From a bacterium (GTDB taxonomy: Bacteria; Desulfobacterota; GWC2-55-46; DRQE01), in assembly GCA_027017505.1 (NCBI GenBank), contig JALUQR010000083.1:1-13398 (forward strand): a stretch of DNA of 13,398 nucleotides, given 5' to 3'. The notes under the pieces are model-generated. The model searched no databases, was not told the DNA's origin, and saw only the letters and a program-made list of their open reading frames with translations. Both the position numbers and the translations under genes were made by a program. Below are positions 6,773-13,329 of the stretch, piece after piece (the stretch's first letter is position 1; each line of letters starts with the position of its first letter).

Positions 6773-7801
6773 TTATCCAAAGAATATGCTGGCTATCCTG
6801 TAGAGTTCCTGGTTGACGGTTTTTGTCTCGCCTGTTGCCTCCTCAAGGGATACATCCACTATCTGATTTCCCCTGAGGGCAACCATTCTACCAAACTTTC
6901 CCTCGTGTGCAAGTTCCACGGCCCTAACACCGTAGCGTGTTGCGAGTATGCGGTCGAATGCGGTTGGTGAGCCACCCCTCTGAAGGTGTCCGAGCACCAC
7001 ATGGCGTGTCTCTATGCCTGTTCTGGCCTCTATCTCTTTTGCGAGGAACTCGCCCACACCGCCGAGCCTTACATGGCCGAAGGCATCGAGCTCTGTGTCC
7101 TTTGTTATCATGCCACCTGCCTCTTCAGGATACGCCCCTTCAGCGACCACTATTATACTGAAGTTCTTTCCCTCGTTCCTTCTTTTTCTCACCACACCGC
7201 AGACCTCATCCATGTTGAATGGCTTTTCAGGGATGAGTATAAGGTCTGCACCTCCTGCAAGCCCGCCATAAACTGCTATCCAGCCTGCATGTCTTCCCAT
7301 AACCTCCACCACCATGACCCTGTGGTGTGCCTCCGTGGTGGTGTGGAGTCTGTCAAGTGCCTCTGTGACTATGCTTACCGCTGTGTCAAACCCGAAGGTG
7401 AAGTCCGTTGCAGAGAGGTCGTTATCTATGGTCTTTGGAACACCCACGGTGTTTATACCCATCTTGTAGAGCTTTGTTGCAACCCCCAGGGTGTCATCTC
7501 CGCCTATGGCTATTATGCAGTCAAGCCCGAGTTTTTTTATGTTTGTGGTGAGTTTCTCTGTGTCCTCTTTGTTTTTTAGGGGGTTTGTCCTTGAAGTGCC
7601 CAGTATGGTGCCACCTCTTGGAAGGAGCCCTGATATGCTCTCCCTTGTAAGTGGGGCCACAGAGAGCTCAAGCAGTCCCTTCCAGCCATCCCTTATGCCG
7701 GCAAACTTCATGCCAAGCTGAAGACCCCTTCTGACCACAGCCCTTATCACCGCATTCAGCCCAGGACAATCGCCTCCTCCTGTGAGTACACCTACATACA
7801 T
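6773..7801 (-). CDS. pfkA: 6-phosphofructokinase with PPi-type active-site residues
   Basis: This 342-aa protein phosphorylates fructose 6-phosphate to fructose 1,6-bisphosphate. It shows the family motifs GGGDCPGLN (8-16), PKTIDND (122-128, catalytic Asp126), MGRHAG (168-173) and GHLQRGGSPT (271-280). Two phosphoryl-donor positions differ from ATP-using enzymes such as E. coli PfkA. GGDDT (100-104) has Asp103 where ATP enzymes have Gly (GGDGS), and PKTID has Lys123 where E. coli has Gly. Asp at the first site together with Lys at the second is the signature of pyrophosphate-dependent enzymes, and the mid-length form fits the mixed clade that includes Amycolatopsis PPi-PFK. The reaction may therefore be reversible and PPi-linked. 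The ATG directly follows the kinase stop codon. Confidence 0.93.
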   Translation of the reverse strand: MYVGVLTGGGDCPGLNAVIRAVVRRGLQLGMKFAGIRDGWKGLLELSVAPLTRESISGLLPRGGTILGTSRTNPLKNKEDTEKLTTNIKKLGLDCIIAIGGDDTLGVATKLYKMGINTVGVPKTIDNDLSATDFTFGFDTAVSIVTEALDRLHTTTEAHHRVMVVEVMGRHAGWIAVYGGLAGGADLILIPEKPFNMDEVCGVVRKRRNEGKNFSIIVVAEGAYPEEAGGMITKDTELDAFGHVRLGGVGEFLAKEIEARTGIETRHVVLGHLQRGGSPTAFDRILATRYGVRAVELAHEGKFGRMVALRGNQIVDVSLEEATGETKTVNQELYRIASIFFG

Positions 7802-9223
7802 TTAATTCACCTCCTTCATTGTGTTATCTGCAAGGGGAAGGTATACGGTAAAGGTGGTTCCCTTCCCTGGTTTGCTTTCCACATCTATCTTTCCACCATA
7901 GGTGTCCACTATTTCCTTGCATATGCTAAGCCCCAGGCCAACCCCGCCTCCACCTGTTCTTGCCTTGTCCACACGGTAGAATCTGTCAAATATGTAGGGC
8001 AGTTCATCCTCTGGTATGCCTATGCCTGTATCCATCACCTTCAGGACAGCACACCTGCCACGGGTTTCAAGAGACACCCTTATGGTGCCACCCCGTGGGG
8101 TATATTTTATAGCATTGTCCACAAGATTGTACACCACCTGTCCTATCCTCACCTGGTCTGCAAGCACGGTGACCTCCTGTTTAATCTGCTTTTCAAGCTT
8201 GAGACCCTTTTTGCCCGCAAGCCTTCTGAACTGTTCGCACCGTTCCTCCACTATGGTATCGAGCCTTACGGGCTCCTTTTTTGCCTCCTCTATGTCTGCC
8301 CTTGCAAGTGTCAGGAGTCCCTTTATCACCTCGTTCATTCTGTCTATCTCCTCGAGGATGCTCAGTAGCACCTCTCTTAACTCCTTCTCATCTGCCCGTG
8401 ATTTGAGTGCCACCTCAACTTCTCCCTTCATAACCGTAAGCGGGGTCTTAAGCTCGTGAGATGCGTCAGCGGTGAACTGTTTTATCTGGCGGAAGGACCT
8501 TTCAAGCCTTGCTATCATCTCGTTGAATGTGGATGCAAGGCGTCCGAGCTCGTCATCGGGCTTTACTATTGGAAGCCGTTCGTTGAGGTTCTCTGCGGTT
8601 ATCCTGCGTGCTATGCGCGTCATCTCGTCCACGGGTTTCAGGGCCTTTCCTGCCAGAAACCAGCCCACACCACCAGCTATAATAATTGACAGCACTATGC
8701 CGAAACTGAAGAAGTAAACCATGTAATGGAATACCTCTTCCATGCCCTCAAGGCTTGTAGCCACCTGTATGATGGCAACAAGCCCTGTCTTCTTTACCAC
8801 CACTGGCAGGGTGAGTATCCTTACGGGATAGACTCCAAAGGTTCTTATGGTCTCGTAGGTTCTCTTTCCGTCAAGTGCCCTTTTGTATGCCCTTTCTGTA
8901 AGTGGTAGCTCGAGTCCTTCAAGTGTTGAGGACCTGCCAGCAACCCTTCCATCAGGGGTGAGCACCTGTATGTAGTTGCCCCTTATCCTGAGGCCAAAGA
9001 AACGCTCAAGTATTATGTCGAAGTTCTTTGGAAGCCTGAGCCTTCCAGGGGGTTCCACTATGGTATGCACCATAAGCCCTGCAACAGAGCTCATCTCCCT
9101 GTCCACACGGTTCATGTATATCTTTGAGAGGGCGTAAAAGAAGCTCAGACCAAAAAGGATAAGGCTTATGGCGAGAAGGGATGTATACCAGAAGGTAAGT
9201 TTTGTGCGAATGGAAAGGGTCAT
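7802..9223 (-). CDS. Two-component sensor histidine kinase (HAMP, HisKA, HATPase)
   Basis: This 473-aa membrane sensor kinase has TM1 at about 13-33, a periplasmic sensing region of about 130 residues without recognisable ligand motifs, and TM2 at about 168-191. A HAMP linker runs to about 245. The phosphoacceptor is His256 in ASHELKTP, within a HisKA domain. The ATPase domain has the N box NLVDNAIKYTP (366-376), G1 DTGIGIP (398-404) and G2 GVGLGLS (427-433). The layout resembles OmpR-family partner kinases of the BaeS/CusS type. No response regulator gene lies in the window. The neighbour upstream is an FNR/CRP regulator with no receiver domain, so the partner must be elsewhere. The ATG is 13 nt after that gene and has no clear ribosome binding site. 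Confidence 0.94.
   Translation of the reverse strand: MTLSIRTKLTFWYTSLLAISLILFGLSFFYALSKIYMNRVDREMSSVAGLMVHTIVEPPGRLRLPKNFDIILERFFGLRIRGNYIQVLTPDGRVAGRSSTLEGLELPLTERAYKRALDGKRTYETIRTFGVYPVRILTLPVVVKKTGLVAIIQVATSLEGMEEVFHYMVYFFSFGIVLSIIIAGGVGWFLAGKALKPVDEMTRIARRITAENLNERLPIVKPDDELGRLASTFNEMIARLERSFRQIKQFTADASHELKTPLTVMKGEVEVALKSRADEKELREVLLSILEEIDRMNEVIKGLLTLARADIEEAKKEPVRLDTIVEERCEQFRRLAGKKGLKLEKQIKQEVTVLADQVRIGQVVYNLVDNAIKYTPRGGTIRVSLETRGRCAVLKVMDTGIGIPEDELPYIFDRFYRVDKARTGGGGVGLGLSICKEIVDTYGGKIDVESKPGKGTTFTVYLPLADNTMKEVN
7809..7816 (-). promoter_or_regulatory. Ribosome binding site of the phosphofructokinase gene
   Basis: AAGGAGGT on the minus strand lies 7 nt before the ATG, inside the last codons of the histidine kinase (MKEVN-stop). 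It fixes the start at 7801 and shows that the gene need not rely on coupling to the kinase. Confidence 0.8.
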
Positions 9224-9236
9224 ATAAGAAAGATTC

Positions 9237-9962
9237 TTAAAGAACTCCTCCTATCTCGGCAAGCCTGTCCATGGAGGTTATTATTATCTCCTTTCGTCTG
9301 ATTTTTATTATGCCCTCTTCCTTGAAGCTCTTAAGGAGCCTTATGGAGGTCTCCTGTGTTATGCCCAGAAGCTCTGCTATCTCAAGCCTTGATAGCGTAA
9401 GGTTGAGCCTTATCCCCTCATCACACTCAACGCCGTATTCTGTTGCAAGTGTGTACAGCAGGCTTGCCAGTTTCTCCCTTGCGTTCATTATACCCAGGCT
9501 TCCTATGCGCTCGTATGCCTGGTGAAGCTCTCTGCCGAGGGCTATGAGAATCTTGTTGGCGATGGTGGGTTTCTTGCGAAGCACAGAGAAGAAGTCCTCC
9601 TTCTTTATAAAACACACATCCGTGTCCTCCATTGCTATGGCGTTGTTGCCGTAGTGTTCCTCCTCGTTGAACACCTCAAGGCCGAAGAGCTCTCCAGGGG
9701 AGCATATCTTTATTATCTGTTCTCTGCCGTCCTTTGCAGTTCTGACAAGCTTTACCCTGCCCTGTCTCACCACATAGAAGCCCCTGCACTCATCTCCCTC
9801 CATGAATATGAGTTCCTTCTTCTTGAAAGAGAACATGCTCACCACACCCTTGAGTGCATCGAGTTCACTTTCTGTAAGGGTTGAAAACAATGTATTCTCC
9901 TTTATCCTGCATTCACATATACCACATATTGCTTCCTGTACCTTCATAAGTCTGTGTGGCAT
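9237..9962 (-). CDS. FNR/CRP-family transcriptional regulator with a possible Fe-S sensing cluster
   Basis: This 241-aa regulator has an N-terminal cyclic-nucleotide-binding-type beta barrel (about 24-125), a long dimer helix (about 132-155) and a C-terminal winged helix. The recognition region is SRLEIAELLGITQETSIRLLKSF (191-213). Cys13, Cys16 and Cys18 near the N-terminus, together with Cys117 in TDVCFI, recall the four cluster ligands of E. coli FNR (Cys20, 23, 29, 122). Cys117 sits in the equivalent VC[EF]I strand. The third N-terminal Cys is closer than in FNR, so an oxygen- or redox-sensing [4Fe-4S] role is possible but unproven. The start at 9962 is set by an AAGGAGG site. An in-frame ATG at 10076 would overlap the upstream gene and add unrelated residues. 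Confidence 0.92.
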   Translation of the reverse strand: MPHRLMKVQEAICGICECRIKENTLFSTLTESELDALKGVVSMFSFKKKELIFMEGDECRGFYVVRQGRVKLVRTAKDGREQIIKICSPGELFGLEVFNEEEHYGNNAIAMEDTDVCFIKKEDFFSVLRKKPTIANKILIALGRELHQAYERIGSLGIMNAREKLASLLYTLATEYGVECDEGIRLNLTLSRLEIAELLGITQETSIRLLKSFKEEGIIKIRRKEIIITSMDRLAEIGGVL

Positions 9963-9971
9963 GGGGTTTTT

Positions 9972-9978
9972 CCTCCTT
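9972..9978 (-). promoter_or_regulatory. Ribosome binding site that sets the FNR/CRP gene start
   Basis: AAGGAGG on the minus strand is 9 nt before the ATG at 9962. A second Shine-Dalgarno-like AAGGAGG lies about 25 nt further upstream with no start codon at a useful distance. It therefore has no evident job in translation. Confidence 0.75.
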
Positions 9979-10002
9979 GTTGCCTTGGTTGCCCCTCCTT
10001 TT

Positions 10003-10031
10003 ATAATAGTTTCAGTTGTCCCTGCCTGCAA
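10003..10031 (-). promoter_or_regulatory. Possible promoter for the FNR/CRP gene
   Basis: On the minus strand, TTGCAG (10026-10031, inside the end of the upstream gene) and TATTAT (10003-10008) are 17 nt apart. The -10 box overlaps TATAAA. The predicted start near 9996 leaves about 34 nt of leader. The 49-nt gap here is the largest inside the leftward run, which makes an internal promoter reasonable. Confidence 0.42.
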
Positions 10032-11880
10032 GCTCCTGGTAGGGAAAGTCATATCTGTAGGGGACAACAGCCACACTCACGCCCATCTTCTTTATCTTCT
10101 CTGCAAGCTCTATTATCTGTCTTTCGGAGAGGGGATTGCCCGTTTTCCAGTCTATAGTTTGTAATTTTATCAAAATTTTAGGTGGAACTCCAACAATACG
10201 TTTGGCCCTGTCCGTCATCTGTAGAATGAGCTCTTCAACCTCGTCCATGTCCTTGCGCAGTTCATCTGATATCTGTTTCTGGTAGGCCATTATGGCGTAA
10301 TAGTCAAAGCCCTTTTCCGTGAACCTGTATATATCCTGCGAGAACCATGCAAGTGCGTTCGAGGGGTTTGTGAGGTTCTCATACATAAGGTTTATTGCAA
10401 ACTTCACCCGCGGGTTGACCCTTCGTACAGTGTTTTTGAGTTCCTCTATGATGTGCAGAATCCTTCTGTTCTTCCAGGATGCCCACTGCCAGAAAAGGGG
10501 TGTGTAGGTGATGACCGAATCCTCCCTTATACGGTAGAGTGCCTCCGGGTTAAGGTTCAGGCCTGTCTCGTCTTCAAATCTTCGCATGGCAACGGGGCTG
10601 AACCCCTCGTTGTACTTGAGTATGAGGTCATCCTGAAAGAGTATGCCATCTATGGGGTATCTTGCAAGGTCAGCCCACAGGGCCTTCAGGTGTTCCAGAA
10701 CCATGTCGTTAAAGAGGTCAAGCCCCCTGCATCTGAAGAACCTCTTTTTTCTCACATCGTATCCCATGCAGGCAAGCTCTTCCATGTGTTCTATTCCGTA
10801 GTTTGCGTATCTTGTGGTCATCCAGGCAAACACCTTTATGCCCTCTGCGTGTGCCATGCGAAGCACAGGGCCGAGTATGTCTGCTATAACAGGTGCATGG
10901 GAGGTCTTAAAATACACACCCGCCCGTGGCAGATCCCTTGCGGGTTTTACGAACGGGTAGAGTCTGTCACCCCTGTTGTGGAATACCCTCAGTATTATGG
11001 TGTTTATGCCATGTGTCCTGAGCCTTTTTATCTCTTCCCTTACCTCCTCAAGGGTTGTGCCTGAAAAGAGCATAACCTGGACCGCCTTGAGGGGTACGGT
11101 GGCCATCTGTGGCCTGCCATCCACAGGAGGTATTCTCTTTGCCGGTAGCTCGAATATATTGCGGGCAGGGCTTCTTTTTGAAGGAAGAAGCACAAGGTAG
11201 TATTCTCCAGAAGGGGGCCTTCGTTCGGGCAGTTCTGCAAGGTAGTAATCCATGGATGGGCTTCTGCGCTCTGGCAGATAGGCCAGGTAAGGATAGGATG
11301 GAGGTCTTTTTTGAGGAAGTGATGCAAGGTAGTCATAACTTGGTGGTCTTCTGGCTGGAAGTGCCAGTGCCCAGTAGTTTGATGGAAAGCGCTTTTCAGG
11401 TAACGGATATATGTATGTGGATGGTGGTCTTCTGGCTGGAAGTGCGAGAATCTTGTCCACAGAAGGTGGCCTTTTTGGTGGAAGCGACAGGCCCTCCTTT
11501 CCTGTAATGAGCCCTATTGCCCTGAGTCTTTTTTCCACGGAGTTTTTAAACCTTGATTCAGGGTAGTTCTCCATGAACTGGTTGAACTGGATGAGGGCGT
11601 CCCTGTAACTGCCCATGAGAAACAGTGTGTCCGCAATGTAGAACTGGGCGTCCATCTTTAGCGGGCTCAGCGGATGGTTCTCTATGAGGCGCTCAAACTC
11701 CCTTATGGCCCTTCTGTACTCCTTGAGTTCCCTTAAGACCATGGCGTAGCGAAACTGTGCGGTATCTGTTGGGCCTGTATACACAGTGGTATATGCCACA
11801 GAGGGGGCAGATACTGGGACGAGCGCAAGCCCTGTAAGGAGCAGGGCCATAAAAAAGTGTCTTTTAGCCAAAGAGCACAT
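10012..11880 (-). CDS. Exported TPR protein with LPxRRPPS repeats and a PgaB-like (GHL13) C-terminal hydrolase domain
   Basis: The 622-aa protein starts with a Sec-type signal peptide (basic KRH, hydrophobic MALLLTGLALVPV, likely cleavage after SVA at 29). Residues about 38-122 look like two or three TPR units of the YbgF/BamD kind (Tyr-Ala, FxxLIENHP, FMENYPES). Residues 132-258 are nine proline/arginine-rich units of consensus LPx[KR]RxPSxxYxxx. From about 262 to 615 comes a TIM-barrel-like domain. Its segment PIDGILFQDDLIL (409-421, Asp417 and Asp418) and FAWMTTRY resemble the C-terminal glycoside-hydrolase half of PgaB (GHL13/GH153), which acts on poly-beta-1,6-GlcNAc. The PgaB deacetylase half is absent. 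The ATG overlaps the end of radA by 17 nt and has AAAGAGG upstream. A role in exopolysaccharide processing is inference; the domain architecture is unfamiliar to me. Confidence 0.85.
   Translation of the reverse strand: MCSLAKRHFFMALLLTGLALVPVSAPSVAYTTVYTGPTDTAQFRYAMVLRELKEYRRAIREFERLIENHPLSPLKMDAQFYIADTLFLMGSYRDALIQFNQFMENYPESRFKNSVEKRLRAIGLITGKEGLSLPPKRPPSVDKILALPARRPPSTYIYPLPEKRFPSNYWALALPARRPPSYDYLASLPQKRPPSYPYLAYLPERRSPSMDYYLAELPERRPPSGEYYLVLLPSKRSPARNIFELPAKRIPPVDGRPQMATVPLKAVQVMLFSGTTLEEVREEIKRLRTHGINTIILRVFHNRGDRLYPFVKPARDLPRAGVYFKTSHAPVIADILGPVLRMAHAEGIKVFAWMTTRYANYGIEHMEELACMGYDVRKKRFFRCRGLDLFNDMVLEHLKALWADLARYPIDGILFQDDLILKYNEGFSPVAMRRFEDETGLNLNPEALYRIREDSVITYTPLFWQWASWKNRRILHIIEELKNTVRRVNPRVKFAINLMYENLTNPSNALAWFSQDIYRFTEKGFDYYAIMAYQKQISDELRKDMDEVEELILQMTDRAKRIVGVPPKILIKLQTIDWKTGNPLSERQIIELAEKIKKMGVSVAVVPYRYDFPYQELAGRDN
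11110..11487 (-). repeat. Nine in-frame LPx[KR]RxPS repeat units inside the exported protein
   Basis: The stretch encodes residues 132-257. Successive units begin LPPKRPPS, LPARRPPS, LPEKRFPS, LPARRPPS, LPQKRPPS, LPERRSPS, LPERRPPS, LPSKRSPA and LPAKRIPP, spaced 13-15 residues apart. Most units have aromatic residues between the motifs (YIYP, YDYL, YPYL, DYYL, EYYL). Two of the copies (units 2 and 4) share an identical 24-nt DNA segment at 11422-11445 and 11341-11364, so the array has probably grown by duplication. Confidence 0.9.
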
Positions 11881-13237
11881 CTATGGCCTCTTTAACTGTT
11901 TTCACACCTTCAAGGGTTGTACCACTGGCCTTGAGCGTTTTCAGCGAGTCCTCGGCCAGTATGCATCTTTTGAAGCCGAGTTTTTCTGCCTCGTTTATGC
12001 GCTGTTTTGAGTGTGTTACTCCCCTGACCTCTCCTGCAAGGCCCACCTCTCCGAAAAGCAGTGTATCCCTGGGTATGGGTTTATCCAGGAAGTTTGACGC
12101 AAGTGATGCCACCACTGCAAGGTCTACGGCAGGCTCTTCCACCCTCAGGCCACCTGCGACCTTTACGAATATATCGTGGTTGAGTATCCTTATGCCTGCC
12201 TTTTTCTCGAGCACCGCACCTATGAGTGCAACCCTTGAGGGGTCAAGCCCCACAACTGTTCTTCTCGGCATACCCAGGTAGGAGGGAGAGACAAGTGCCT
12301 GTATCTCAACGAGTACCACCCTTGTGCCCTCAAGGCTTGCGGTAACCGCAGAACCCGAGCTTTCCTCGGGCCTTTCTGCAAGGAATATCTCAGAGGGGTT
12401 TCTTACCTCCTTAAGCCCCCTGTCTGCCATCTCGAATACCCCTATTTCCATAACAGAGCCGTAGCGGTTCTTTACAGCCCTGAGCACACGATAGGTGTGT
12501 CCTGAGGAGCCCTCAAAGTAGAGCACCGTGTCCACCATGTGCTCCAGTATGCGCGGGCCAGCAATGGAGCCATCCTTTGTTACATGCCCCACAAGAAAGA
12601 GGGGTATCTCAAGGCTCTTTACAGTTGATACAAGAAGGGCTGTAACCTCTCGCACCTGGGTTACACTGCCAGGAGAGGATGAAAAGGAAGAACTGTAGAG
12701 TGTCTGTACAGAGTCCACCACCACACAGAAGGGCCTTAAGTGTTTTATCTTCTCTGTTATCCTTTCTGCAAGTATCTCTGTCCATACAAGCAGATTCTCC
12801 TCTGTAACACCGAGCCTTTCAGCCCTCATCCTTATCTGTCTTGCGGATTCCTCACCCGACACATAGAGCACCCTTTTTCCCCTTTTTGCAACCTCTCCCA
12901 TTGCCTGAAGAAGCAGGGTTGACTTTCCTATACCGGGGTCTCCACCGACAAGCACCACCCCGCCTGGCACCATGCCTCCACCGAGGACCCTGTCCAGCTC
13001 TTCAATACCGGTGGGATACCTTGATTGCGGGGCACTCTCCACATGGGTGAGCGGAGAGGGTGAGGAGGGCTCATCTCCTATGAATGTGCGTGTCTGTAGA
13101 GCAGAAGAGGGCCTGTAAAGTGGTTCCTCTGCAAAGCTGTTCCAGCTCTCACACCCAGGACATCTACCGAGCCACTTGATACTCGAATAACCGCAACTCT
13201 GACACACATACTCTGTCTTTACCCTTCCCTTCCCCAT
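11864..13237 (-). CDS. radA: DNA repair ATPase RadA (Sms)
   Basis: RadA is a RecA-related branch-migration ATPase acting on recombination intermediates. All parts are present over 457 aa, the usual family length. A CxxC...CxxC zinc finger uses Cys12, Cys15, Cys26 and Cys29. Walker A is GGDPGIGKST (98-107), and Walker B ends VVVDS (172-176). The RadA-specific motif reads KNRYG (256-260; KNRFG in most relatives). A Lon-protease-like C-terminal domain contains GGLRVEEPAVDLA (362-374) and FGEVGLAGEVR (395-405). The ATG at 13237 has a modest GGAG site 5 nt upstream. It heads the leftward run and overlaps the next gene by 17 nt. Confidence 0.97.
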   Translation of the reverse strand: MGKGRVKTEYVCQSCGYSSIKWLGRCPGCESWNSFAEEPLYRPSSALQTRTFIGDEPSSPSPLTHVESAPQSRYPTGIEELDRVLGGGMVPGGVVLVGGDPGIGKSTLLLQAMGEVAKRGKRVLYVSGEESARQIRMRAERLGVTEENLLVWTEILAERITEKIKHLRPFCVVVDSVQTLYSSSFSSSPGSVTQVREVTALLVSTVKSLEIPLFLVGHVTKDGSIAGPRILEHMVDTVLYFEGSSGHTYRVLRAVKNRYGSVMEIGVFEMADRGLKEVRNPSEIFLAERPEESSGSAVTASLEGTRVVLVEIQALVSPSYLGMPRRTVVGLDPSRVALIGAVLEKKAGIRILNHDIFVKVAGGLRVEEPAVDLAVVASLASNFLDKPIPRDTLLFGEVGLAGEVRGVTHSKQRINEAEKLGFKRCILAEDSLKTLKASGTTLEGVKTVKEAIDVLFG

Positions 13238-13250
13238 CTACTCCATCTGT

Positions 13251-13279
13251 TTGACAATCAACGACAATTTGTTTATGAT
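13251..13279 (+). promoter_or_regulatory. Promoter for the rightward gene at the window end
   Basis: A perfect TTGACA (13251-13256) and TATGAT (13274-13279) are spaced by 17 nt on the + strand. The predicted start near 13286 gives a leader of about 44 nt before the ATG at 13330. The -35 box lies only 14 bp upstream of the radA start codon, inside the radA leader. Confidence 0.65.
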
Positions 13280-13329
13280 AAATCAAGCGGTAAATTACTT
13301 TCTATCAGGATAAAGTTAGATAAAAACCC

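Noticed and set aside
7802..9962. Kinase and FNR/CRP gene as a classical two-component pair
   Set aside because: The FNR/CRP protein has no receiver domain or phosphoacceptor Asp region, so adjacency alone does not support phosphotransfer.
9963..10076. Longer start (ATG at 10076) for the FNR/CRP regulator, giving 279 aa
   Set aside because: It would overlap the upstream gene by 65 nt and adds residues not typical of the family, while the ATG at 9962 has an ideal AAGGAGG site 9 nt away.
11110..11487. CRISPR-like or tandem non-coding array
   Set aside because: Units are in frame, imperfect and 39-45 nt long without constant repeats or unique spacers. They encode a clear protein repeat.
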